A stretch of DNA of 64,000 nucleotides from Gnetum montanum (lineage: Eukaryota; Streptophyta; Gnetopsida; Gnetales; Gnetaceae). The stretch covers positions 578,413-642,412 of the forward strand of contig MNCI01000808.1 of assembly GCA_015680685.1 (NCBI GenBank), read 5' to 3'. Of the stretch, positions 47,250 through 58,322 are shown one piece after another; within the stretch, counting starts at the first letter, position 1, and every line of letters begins with the position of its first letter. Both the position numbers and the translations under genes were made by a program. Below the pieces are notes generated by a model. That model was not told the origin of the DNA and made no database searches. It saw only the letters and a program-made list of their open reading frames with translations.

Positions 47250-49463
47250 TACATAGATTGGTTTTTAGGGCATACTGGGTTACTTTCATCCAACACCAGT
47301 TTTCCTTGACCGATCAATCTTTTGATGTCATCCTGCAACACCAGATAGTAATCTATGTTATGACCACACTATTGGTGATAGTCACAAAACCTGTCTAGCC
47401 TGAAACCCTTAGGAACTAGGGGCTCGTTGGGCAAGGCCAAAGAGGGGTTCTTAAGGAGCTCATAGTAGCACTGATGTCTCCTGATTCCTTCTTTTGACAT
47501 CTACTTGTGTTGGATATGTCTCGCTGCCAATAGCTACTCAGAAGTTCCGATGGCTTGAGAGGCAATGGGGTGTATTTTGAATGATCTTTACACTTAAAGT
47601 TTGATTTGGGTTCTGTAGATGTCTAAAGTGTGAGTGTAGCAGGCTATAGTGCATGGCCTTGTTTGGGCGCGAGGTTAGCTATGGGTGTGTCTGGTTTCTT
47701 GTTGTTCTTGTTACTATTGTTACTAGGTTTGGGCTTGTCCTTGGTCACCACAACAACCACTGTGTTTGTTGGGGGCTTACCCTTGTCCTTCTTTGTGAAC
47801 CTATTTTTGTAGGTAATGCAGGCTAGGTCTTTGCTTGCCTCGACCATGTCCTATATACTCTTAGTTTGAGTGAAGGCTTGGATAAGAGTACGAGGAGCAA
47901 GGTAGTACAGTTTGGACTTGATGAATTCATTCACTGCATCCTTAAATACTATCAACAAGTGGGCCTCCACAATGGGCTCATGGATTTCATTAAGGGTTAT
48001 GTTCCAATGCTGAATGAACTTTTGGACTGGCTCTAGAGGGTCTTGCTTCATGCTCATCAACTAATCCAACATGGTTTTTGGCTTTAAGTTGTACTTGAAG
48101 CGTGTCACGAACTAGGTTAGAAGCTCTTCCAAAGTTGAAATAGATGAGTGTGGCAACGTACGATACCAATCCAGGGCTTTCCTAGCTAGGGACATAGCGA
48201 AGACATGAATAATCATGTGCGGCCATTGCTGCAATAGCAGGGATTCAGATCTAGAGGTGACAAGATGTTCATTAGGATCTCCCTTCCTATCATACTTCAT
48301 GAAGTGTGGGGGGACATCCCTAGGGGTAATGTCAGAGCAAGGATTGTAGGGATAATAGGGTCATCTTGGTAAAAGTCCATGACTTATACCATGTCAGACC
48401 CAAAAGCTTTGAGGTGTTTTATTTCCTCGGTGAGGGTCTGGATGAGATGGAATTCTTGGTCCAGACCCTGCGACATCGTAGATAGTTGGGGAACCACTAA
48501 GGCAGCTTCCATCTATGGAATGGTGGGGGTGGGGGCATGACCCATCGATGGTACAATTGGGATAGCCCTCACGAATGGTGCTATTTGTGTTGTCCACCAC
48601 CCGGTAGGTGGTGCTGTTGGAGCAGCAACCATGGGTTGGGCTGTTGGATAGACCACTTGTGCCTCCAGGGGAATAGACCATAGCTGCGTGTTGGGTTGTA
48701 CCATTTGTGGGGTTTGATAGGTCTAAGGGAAAACATAATGAGACATCTGCAACTGTTGTAGAATAGGAGAATAAGTAAATAGGGTCCACCATGTGGACGG
48801 GCCTAGGCTCACTATGGTGGGTGGAACAGACATGAACGTAGGAATGGAAATAAAAGTTGCGTACGATTGTGAAGTAGGTATAGTGTGAACATGCAGCAGG
48901 GTAGCCATGATTGGTGTATGATGTATTGTAGAAATGGTATAGTTGCTACAAATGAAATAGGGGAATAAGGGTGTTGACACACCGAGAAGGTGACATGGCT
49001 ACCCGTTGCAGTTGTAGTCATGGGTTGTGGAGGCGTAGGCGTGATCACAAAGGGAGCGGTGACAAATAATGGATTGGCCCAGAAGGATTGGGTAGGAGGG
49101 ATAGGAACGAGGTTCGTCTGACCTCCCTCATTGGATTGGGAATCGAGTTCATCCTGTCCATCTTGGAAGGCATCATCCTGGTTAGACGCTGTCTTGTTGC
49201 TCCCTAAGCTTAGCCAACTGGATTAGCTAGTCTAGAAGCCTTTGATTTGTCTATGTCAAAGGTATGGAAGAGCTGGGAGTGGGAACAAACTCTTTCCCAT
49301 CCCAGTAAGCGAATTCAAAGCTACGTTTTCTTTCGAACTCATGTACATCCAAAGGCAAGTTTGCCTGAACCTTTGCACAAAGGAAGTTATAATGCTCATG
49401 TTGCTGGCCCAAGCCCTCAGGTCCCTGATTTTGGATCCTGAGGGATCAACATGTTTCCAGCAT
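47250..49463 (-). pseudogene. Element X gag, copy 2 (both ends missing)
   Basis: Collinear with gag copy 1 (about 43180-45383) and copy 3 (about 55540-57770). It lacks the N-terminal Met region and everything after VLDESNPVCPKNQSM. Visible parts: Pro-rich segment 49048-48394, gag core 48300-47851 (KALDWYRTLPHSSISTLEEL, KQDPLEPVQKFIQHWNITLN), Lys/Asn-rich part (KPSNNSNKNNKKPDTPIANL) and knuckle-like DYHQxCGHNIDYY. At 49463 it is fused at a CAT trinucleotide to intron 1 of antisense gene copy 2; at 47250 it is fused to the LTR fragment. No protease portion remains. Confidence 0.8.
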
Positions 49464-52400
49464 AAACGCTATGCCATCATTGCATGTGAGGTTATTTAAA
49501 CTACCACCACCATAGTTGTCATAACCATAGTGGCTTGGATAGTTTAAGTTACTTGGCTTTCGCATGGTGTAGTGTGGAACCCTCAGAAGGGCTGGGCCAT
49601 GCATGATGCAATAGTGCGACACATGTTTTGCCAGGGCATAGTGTTAATCACCCTGTTAGCACTAATTGCTTTGTTGCTACGTTAGGTCATTTTTGCTACA
49701 CTAGCACTTTTGTGTTCTTGCTACGCTATGTGTGGGAAGAGGTTTATGCTATCCTATATGCATGAATTGCTAGGTATTTCTATGTTGCATGTGTATTGTA
49801 CTTAGACATAATGCTAACACCTATTGGTTGTGTTGTGTAGGATGGGGCTAAGGGAAATAAGGATTGTCTTAGAAGTTATAGGGGTCTTGTGTCATGTAAG
49901 CAAACCCGTGGTCAACGTCCCTCCTCCCCGTATACGTATGGGAGAGCGAGGGGTATGCTTTAGGGAGGGGGCACAGGGGTTCCTACACTATCTCCTCCAA
50001 TAATTTAGTGTGATTGTTTGGTCATACCTAGAGGAGAAAGGGGTAGCTGTCGTAACTGAAGCCATATTTCTTGGAGCAAGTAGGAGCATCCTGAGGTTTC
50101 TAACCAATGGGGCAATCATGAGCAGGTAGGGAGAAGGATCTAGTCAACACCTAGCAAGGTTAAGGTGTTTGGCCTATATCTGGGACATACCTAAATACAG
50201 CTACTACCATTCTCACAACACACTATTTGTTGCACGTTATATGGAAACGTACTTCCAAACCCCACCAAGAACTATTTACTGTGCTAGAGGGTGAGTTTTG
50301 TAGCCTTGCTCTGCTATGTTGTGTGACGCTGGTCATATTGGCCAAATGCTAACAGGGTGCTTTTGTTACCAAGTTCTACATCAACAAGGAAGGGGTTCAT
50401 GACTGATTGGGTCTACTAACTACAACACAGATAGCCCTGCATGTGTTCTCTTCTACCAAGAACCTACGTGCGGGTGTGATTGGTCAATGTGGGGGTGAAT
50501 ACCACACCTACCCATACCTATTCCCCATTCCCTATGATCAATGCAAGGGGTCTAGTTGGCTGGATGAGGGGTGGAAATATTCCTTCAAACCGATCACTAT
50601 TGATCAAGTTTTAATTAGTCTTCCATTGTTCCCGTTGCCGTACTGACCTCGTAGGCTAAATAGTAAGTGTTGCATGCTTAAGTTTCTTTGTTGTCTTTGG
50701 ATTTTCTACATTTTTATGCTAAGCATTTCTTGCAAAAACTATTGTAGTGGCGAAAAAGCCCCAAGAGGTGATCGTGGTACCCACTGAGACACAAGGAAAA
50801 AATATCTACTTCAAGTACGGAGAAGTAGATATGAGCCAACGCTGGATAAACGTGGTGGCCTCGGACTCCTTGGTCCAGAATATCCAAAAGGCCAGGCTTA
50901 TGGATCTCTTCCTTGCCTCAAATCCAAACGTTTCTTCCACCGACATGCTCTCCATGGTCAACTCCTTTTCCAACAAGACAAGCTGCTTCTACATGTGCAT
51001 ACATGGTGTACGGGTGATCATTAAAATCAACGACCAGCTATTCATGGACCTCTTTGGTGTACCTACTGATGGCATCCTCATGGGGTCAAAGTCCAAGACG
51101 GAGATGACCCTTAAGAAGAAGGACATCCAAGAGTGGTTAGGGATTGCCAAGGAGTGGAAGGGGCTCCCCATGGAGAAGCTCAAAGAAGGGCCCGCCAAGG
51201 GGGTTTACCCTATCTTCCATGCTCGTGCATTTCCCCAGCTTCTCTTCCAAGGGAAGGTCATGGGGATCAAGTAGGCCTAGGTAATTCATGAGGTTATGGA
51301 GGAGGGTAATAGCTACAACTAGGTAAGGTTTCTATGTAAAGGCTTGCAGACCGAAATCTTGGGGCTCTATAAGAAATCAGAGTCCTGTTCCAATATACAT
51401 TATGCCTTTTACATAGCCTATCTAAAGTGTTTCATAGAGTTCCTAGTGGTTGAGGAGTGTGGAGTCTAGGTCATGTGAAATTGAAACTAGATTTCCATGC
51501 CACGGATCTGCCAGATCCTTCAGATCACTTGAGTCTAGGATCCCCCAGAAATAATTGGGGAGTTGTTCTCTATGATGACTAAGGATCAGGTGGCGTGTAA
51601 TGTCCATGGCTAGGACAGCATAGGAGAGATGCCCCCCATCGTAAATGGTAGCATGTCGTGAGGGGAATGTCTCGTAACCGAGATGGTGGCTAGTAAGTTG
51701 CAGCAAAAGAGGCCTCCTCCATTTAAGGAAACCCTTCGCATGGAGGAAGAGGAGGGGCAGAGACTGTGGCTTAAACTACAAAGGAAGCAACCCCCTATTG
51801 GTAAATTCTATTGTTTAATGCCTACTTTATTACTGTCCGCTACACTATGCTACGCTAGGTGGCGTAGCGTAGCATAGCACCTACCTTAAGCTAACTTGTC
51901 TTGAGCTAATGCAAACATGTTTCTTGACTACCATAAGAAGAAGAGGAAGAAGAGGAAGAAGAAAAAGGTGACAAACAGGTATTAGCCCCTAAGATGGGGT
52001 CGACGAATAATGACAAGGAGGCCCTAGTCTCAAAGAGAAGGGCCCTGGTCAAAAGGAAGGGAGCTCTTACTGCTAAGGCAGGGGCTCTTCGTATTAGGAA
52101 GAATCCTCCTACTGACAAATAGGAATCTCCCTAGAATAAAAAAGATGTTGGTCTCCTGAAAGGAAAGGCACTAGTGCATGAAGAAGGGATCCGTAGGTAC
52201 CCATAGGAACCTCTAGCTAGGCTACCACCATCATTTTGCATTAGCAAGCAGGGGGGTCGCAATTGGACATTAGTGAGTTTGGCAATATGTCTGCCTTGTC
52301 ATAACTCATTTCAACCATCTCTGACATGTTTAGTTATGTGATAGGAATCACCATTGATGCTACAGAAACTCCTCTGATTCATGCAGAATCATGGGCTGAG

Positions 52401-53681
52401 GCCTCTGACAAGTTCGTGTTCATGTAGGGAATCGTCGACGACATGATTAGCCATGTTCAGTAGGTGGACCCTGACGTGGGTAAGTAGCAGTGTTAGGTGT
52501 TCTCATGTTTCTACGCTAGAATTTCTTGAGCTTGCTAATTTTCCTATGCTAACGTGATTGCTACACCCTTTGTGTCATGGTAGCCTCTCAGCCTAAATGG
52601 GACTTGGCACGGCCTCTGAAAGTTGGTGCCATGCCTACATTCCTACCAGAAGTGACCGAGGTATCTCATCGTGCATACAACTAGGATTGCAAATTCACTT
52701 TGCACTCAGCACGCTCCCTGTGGGAGTATAAGCATATCAATGAGGACATGTGGAAATAGATCCAAAAAGCTGAGCAAGAGAAGGCCAACCTGAGTGCCGA
52801 GGTAGAGAATCTCAAGTTGAGGAATAAATTCCTCATAAACCGTGACACTAATAATAGGACTGGTGCATGGCTATGATAGACTATGCTAGATTTTGGACCG
52901 TCACGCATGATAATGTCAAAGCCACCCACAAAATAATAGAATAGCGGATGCAAATGGACTTGGTAGCCCAGAAGTGTTAGGATTTGAAATATTTCAGTGC
53001 CAAATTTTATGAATGGGGGCAATCCCAGAAAAACCATAAGCATATGTATAAACTGGAACACGCCACCCATCATAAACTGTACAGGGATGCTGTTGTGAAG
53101 GTGTTCACGTATAAAGTATTTGTAAATGCTATTGAAACTTCTAAGGCCTATGCTAAGTTCAAAGAGCAGGTAAAGGTTACAGAATCTCCTGATTGGAAAG
53201 TAGACCTTCCCATAGGAGAGACCGCAACCATCTCCGTTTCCTCGGGACCACCAAGGTGGACAACCATTGAAAGGGAGAGAGCTACTGTAGACGCGGAACC
53301 AAGCAATAGACGTTGGGTGGATATCATGGTAGAGGAGGTCNGCTGTAGACGTGGAACCAAGCAATAGACGTTGGGTGGATATCATGGTAGAGGAGGTCTA
53401 GTGTCACCTCGGGCTCAGTTTAGACTGGATACCCTTCGAGGCAAACATGGGCCCATCTCAAGTTGGTTTCTTTTTTTTGTATTAATGCTCATGCTCTGTT
53501 GTGACTTGCATGCATTGCTTTAGCTAACTACATTCCTATGACGTAGGCTCCAAATGAGGGTGTAGAGCTCGTAGAGGGAGGGAATGAAGAATTGACAGAG
53601 GAAAACATAGGGGAAGGTGATGCAAAGGGAAATGATGCAAAAGTGGGTCACAAAGATGATGCAAACAAGGACAATCCATGA
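49464..53681 (+). pseudogene. Antisense spliced gene of element X, copy 2 (promoter and exon 1 missing)
   Basis: Begins inside intron 1 (equivalent of 37113). Exons by alignment: 49841-50662 (822 nt, as in copy 1), 50748-51800, 51935-52479, 52584-53461, 53547-53681 (TGA). Exon 3 reads without stop for 175 codons (50748-51271): KKPQEVIVVPTETQGKNIYF, then RLMDLFLASNPNVSSTDMLS, CFYMCIHGVRVIIKIND and LFMDLFGVPTDGIL. It stays in one frame to VASKLQQKRPPPFKE near 51683-51720, so only point stops separate the parts. The acceptor of intron 3 is lost (AG to AT at 51933-51934). In the HAD-like part the motif reads LFVARYMETYFQTPP. Exon 5 contains the N and the 56-bp duplication. Without promoter and exon 1 this copy cannot be expressed as such. 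Confidence 0.6.
53285..53398. other. Assembly join: N flanked by a 56-bp duplication
   Basis: 53285-53340 and 53343-53398 are the same 56 bp with one difference (gacgcgg / gacgtgg), on either side of the only N (53341). Copy 1 of the gene has this segment once. This is best read as two contigs joined without collapsing their overlap. A 234-codon minus-strand frame across the N is meaningless. Confidence 0.8.
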
Positions 53682-53844
53682 CAACACAGGATCCCCTTTT
53701 TTTTGAAATTTTGAACTTTTGTAAAATTTCTACAAACATTGGCTAGGAGACCATAATTTTGAATAAAGAGATGAATTGCTTCCCACGCTAATTTGTATGT
53801 TGTGTATGCGTTGAATGTCATGCTAAACTTTGCTCTTTTGCACT

Positions 53845-54050
53845 AGTTTTAGGCCGTTTCAGGCTGCTGCTAGTTTTAGGCCGTTTTGGGTTGATGCTAG
53901 TTTTAGGCCATCTTTGACCTTTGCTAGTTTTAGGCCATTTTAGGCCCTCACGTAAATGCACATTGCTAGTTTTAGGCCATTTCAGGCCATTGCATAAATG
54001 CACATTGCTAGTTTTAGGCCATTTCGGGCCATCGCATAAATGCACATTGA
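53845..54050. repeat. Tandem array c of element X, copy 2
   Basis: Same units and position as 41425-41640: gctagttttaggcc repeated about seven times with 27-42-bp spacing. Minus-strand frame 54045-53818 repeats GLKWPKTSNVHL-like peptides. The two arrays have the same number and order of short and long units, so the array predates the duplication. Confidence 0.85.
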
Positions 54051-54094
54051 TGGTGCATTGCCAAGAAGCAGTGGGGTTGCTACGCTAGGTGTAG

Positions 54095-57000
54095 CTACCT
54101 TTTAACCCAACATGGGTCGAGCGAAACATAAGGCTAGAGCACTCTACTAGGGCCTTCCTCTACATCATTGCCCCCCACTTGGAAGGGTAACTCAGCCCAT
54201 GCATTTTTGTTTTGGGGGTTAGCTTACTGAGCCAACCATTCTGCCAGATGGTCAGTGTGAGCTATGGTAGGTGCTTCATTCTTAGAAGTTATAACCTCTA
54301 AGCCCTATTTCATGCCTACGTTGTGGATTGCATACATTGCTACCTCATCACCATGGATCACCACCTCCCTACCTGTGTAAGGCAGGTGGATCTCCTGGTG
54401 TATGGGTGAGGAGACAATCCTAAGTTGTGCTAACCATGATCTCCCCAAGATTAGGTTAAACCTAGGCATTTCCTTGACCATGATGAATGTTGCATCTATG
54501 GGGAACTAGTCCCCTACTACGAAGTCTATGTGGACCATGCCCTTCACCACGACCCACACCCCATTGAACGACCTCAGGCATGACATCATTGTGGGTTTGA
54601 TCTGGTCGACTAAGCCCAACTTGTCCATAATAGGGAAGGCAATAACATTCGTGGTAGCCCCATCATCAATGTGTACCCTTTGGATTTGGTGTTGGCTGAC
54701 CCAAATTGTGATGAATAGAGGTTCTGTAGTCACCTAACCCCTTTCAGGATCTTCCCTAATGGATTTATCGCTGAAAATCGGTTGAGACAGTCCTGGCTCT
54801 ATAGGCACGGAGGGAAGCTTGATCAAGTGGATCACTTCCTCTTCTGCTAGCATGTCTTCGTTAACTGGAATCACTGTCAACATGTGGATCAAAGCCTTGT
54901 GGTGTGGGACAGATGTCATGATTAGGTCGTATAAGCTCAATGTAGTGTTTTTCTATTTTAGATCTTGTTTGACCTGAGTGAGGGTGTCTAAGAGGTCTTG
55001 ATCACCCCTTGTTTAATTCTTTCCTCCTCTTCTATTCTCCCTAGAAGATGAATTTCCCGAGGAGGGATGACTTTGGATATGAGTTCATACATATTTTGGC
55101 AGGGTGATGTGGACTGTGTGGTCGTGGCAATGTTCGTCCTTGGTGACAAAGGCACAGATGCAGGGGGTGAAGATGTAGGCTTGAAAATACCTTGGATGGT
55201 ACTTCCTCTCAACGTCTCACCTCCAAAATTCACTTCCCGCCTTTTAGGAGAAGAAGCTGGTACAGGAGTCGGCCCCCTGATGATGAAAGGAGCTAACGGC
55301 GTTAACGAGTGGGGTAGCATGGTTTTGCTAGCAGGTGGCGCGGAGATGGATGCCCATGGAGGGACTCTTAGAATGAAAGATTGTTGCGAGCTTCGGCCAT
55401 CTGCTAGTGGTGCTGGTGTACTACGTTGAGGCACTCAGACCACGAATGGTTGTTGGGATGGCCTAGGATCATTATCAATACCAATGGCATTGATGACGTA
55501 ACCAGCATTGTTAGCATTGAGGGGATCTATGTAGACATGCATAGATTGGTTTTTAGGGTGTACTGGGTTGCTTTCATCTAACACCAGTTTTCCTTGATCG
55601 ATCAATCTCTGGATGTCATCCTGAAACACCAGATAGTAATCTGTGTTATGACCACACTATTGGTGATAGTCACAAAACCTGTCTAGCCTGAAACCCTTAG
55701 GAAGTAGGGGCTCGTTGGGCAAGGCCAACGAGGGGTTCTTAAGGTGCTCATAGTAGCACTGATGTCTCCTGATTCCTTCTTCCGATATCTACTTGTGTTG
55801 GATATGTCTCGCTGCCAATAGCTTCTCATAATTTTCGAAGGCTTGAGAGGCAGTGGAGTGTAGTTTGAACGATCTTTACGCTCAAAGTTTGATTTGGGTT
55901 GTGCAAATGTCTGAGGTGTGAGTGTAGTAGGTTGTGGTGCGTAGCCCTGTTTGGGAACGAGGTTAGCTGTGGGTGTGGTTGGTTTCTTGTTGTTCTTGTT
56001 ACTATTTTTACTAGGTTTAGGCTTGGCCTCCGTTGCCACAACAGCCGCTGTGGTTGTTCGGGCCTTACCCTTGTCCTTCTTTGTGAAGGTGTTTTTGTAG
56101 GCAATGTAGTTTAGGTCTTTGCTTGCCTTGCCCACGTCCTGTATACTCTTAGTCTGAGAAAAGGCTTGGCTAAGAGTACGAGAAGCGAGGTAGTGTAGTT
56201 TGGACTTGATGAAGTCATTCACTACACCCTTAAAGACTATCAACAAGTGGGCCTCCATAATGGGCTCATGGATTTTGTTAAGGATTGTGTTCCAATGCTA
56301 AATGAAATTTTGGACTGCCTCTAGAGGGTCTTGCTTCATGCTCATCAACTAATCCAGCGTGGTTTTTGGCTTTAAGTTGTACTTGAAGCATGTCACGAAC
56401 TGGGTTAGAAGCTCTTCCAAAGTTGAAATAGATGAGCGTGGAAGCGTGTGGTACCAATCCAAGGCTTTCTTGGCTAGGGACATAGCAAAGACATGAATAA
56501 TCGTGTGTGGCCATTGTTGCAATAGCAGGGATTCAGATCTAAAAGTGATAAGATGTGCATTGGGATCTCTGTCCCTGTCATACTTCATGAAGTCGAGGAG
56601 AGACATCCTTGGGGGTAACGTCAAAGTAAGGATTGTAGGGCTAATAGGATTGTCTTGGTAAAAGTCCATGACTTGTATCATGTCAAACCCAACAGCTTTG
56701 AGGTGTTTTATTTTCTCAGTGAGGGTCTAGATGAGCTGGAAAGGTTAGTCTAGACCCTACGATGTCATAGACGGTTGGGGAACCATTGAGGTAGCTCCCA
56801 TCTATGGAATGGTGGGAGTGGGGGCATGACCCATCGACGGTACAATTAGGATAGCCCCAATAATGGTGCTAGTTGCACTATCCACCACCCGGTAGATGGT
56901 GTCGTTGGAGCAGCAACCGTCGGTTGGGCTGCTGGGATAGGCTGCTTGTGCTGCCGGGAGAATAGACCATAGCCCTGTGTTGGGTTGTACAGTTTGTGGG

Positions 57001-57869
57001 GTTTGATAGGTCTAATGGCAAACATAATGAGACATCTACAATGGTTATAGAATAGGTGAAGAAGTAAACAGGGCCCATCATGTGGATGGGCCTGGGCCCC
57101 CTGTGGTGGGTGGAACAGACGTGAACGTAGGAATGGAAACAAAAGTTGCGTACGACTGTGAAGTAGGTACAGTGTGAACATGTAGCAGGGTAGCCATGAT
57201 TGGTGTATGATGTATTGTAGAAACGGGTTGATAAACAGCTTGCAGAGGCACAGTTGCTACAAATGAAGTAGGGGAATAAGGTCGTTGACACACCAAGAAG
57301 GTGACATGGCTACCCATTGCAGTTGTAGTCATGGGTTGCAGAGGCATAGGAATGATCAAAAAGGGAGCGGTGACAGATAATGGATTGGCCCAGAAGGATT
57401 GGGTAGGAGGGACATGAACAAGGTTGGTCTAACCTCCCTCATTGGATTGGGAATCAAGTTCATCCTATCCATCTTGGAATACATCATCCTTGTTAGACAC
57501 TATGTCTTGTTGCTCCCTAAGGTTAGCCAACTGGATTAGCTGGTCTAGAAGCCTTTGATTTATCTGTGTCAAAGGTATGGAAGTGCTGGAGGTGGGAGCA
57601 AACTCCTTCCCATCCCAGTAAGCAAATTCAAAGCTAAGTTTTCTTTAGAACTCATGTACATCCAAAGGCAGGTTTGCTTGAACCTTTGCACAAAGGAAGT
57701 TATAGTGCTCATGTTGTTGGGCCAAGCCCTCAGGTCCCCGATTTTGGATCCTAAGGGATCGATGTTTTTCCAGCATTGGGTTCAATGGCTGTTTGGCACC
57801 TATGATTCCTTAAACCATGATAGGAACCTTGACGTTGAAGGTATTAGCATCAGTAGTTATGGAATTCAT
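54095..57869 (-). pseudogene. Element X gag-protease, copy 3 (nearest the 5' LTR)
   Basis: Start at 57869 (MNSITTDANTFNVKV), after the leader. Order as in copy 1: N-terminal part, Pro/Ser/Thr-rich segment (57359-56846), gag core (56681-56278, KKALDWYHTLPRSSISTLEE), Lys/Asn-rich part near 56000, knuckle-like DYHQxCGHNTDYY, second Pro-rich segment (55434-54988) and IPVNEDMLAEEEVIHLIKL. Protease follows with RVHIDDGATTNVIAFPIMD at 54733-54506; here the catalytic loop is DDGA where copy 1 has EDGA. It ends at the stop inside donor-like AAAAG|GTAGCTA (54099/54098). No RT follows directly, since the antisense gene copy 2 and then gag copy 2 come next. Scattered stops. Confidence 0.8.
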
Positions 57870-58322
57870 TGTTACTAAGCTAGGTAGTTTGAAAACGGAA
57901 GGGAACAAAGAAATTGGAGTGCTAAACAGTTTTGTGGATGAGAAAAAATGAAGGGATTGGAAAGCAATAAAAAAGGCTTTATGTTCTGTAGGGCTCCTAA
58001 GGAATCGTTGAGACAACCGATTTGTACCACAAGATGTGTAAACAACCGCAAAATGGTGTCATGTTTATGCTAGTGTGTGGTAGGGTATAGAATGCATACT
58101 AGACTACCATGAGACAGGAAAGTCAACTGGCGATCAAAGGCTTTATGGCCTATAGGGTTCCCAAGGAACCATCGAGGTGACCGATCTACACCGAATGATG
58201 CATAACCAATCATAGATGGGTGTCAAGTTTACACTGATGCGCATTAGGGTGCAAAAGTCTTACAGGACTACCATGACATGGGGAAAGGGCACTAAAAGGC
58301 CCTCCTTCTAGTGCCGGAAAAC
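57870..58322 (-). other. Leader of element X
   Basis: About 450 bp between gag Met and 5' LTR, with the same two ~70-bp units 164 bp apart (from 57972 and 58136) as the leader at 45481-45822, and the region matched by 46637-46747. No coding signal that I trust. Confidence 0.6.
58299..58316 (-). other. Probable primer-binding site of element X
   Basis: Minus strand CGGCACTAGAAGGAGGG, a few bases after the LTR. The internal copy near 46724-46742 reads CTACTGCTAGAAGGAGGG. A common ancestor like TGGCGCTAGAAGGAGGG has the TGG start of plant PBS sequences, but I cannot name the tRNA. It clearly differs from the Asp-type PBS of A, B/D, C and E. Confidence 0.4.

Noticed and set aside
52681-53385. 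234-codon minus-strand frame
   Set aside because: It is the strand opposite to exon 5 of the antisense gene and reads across the N; the plus-strand exon has matched splice sites and a coiled coil.
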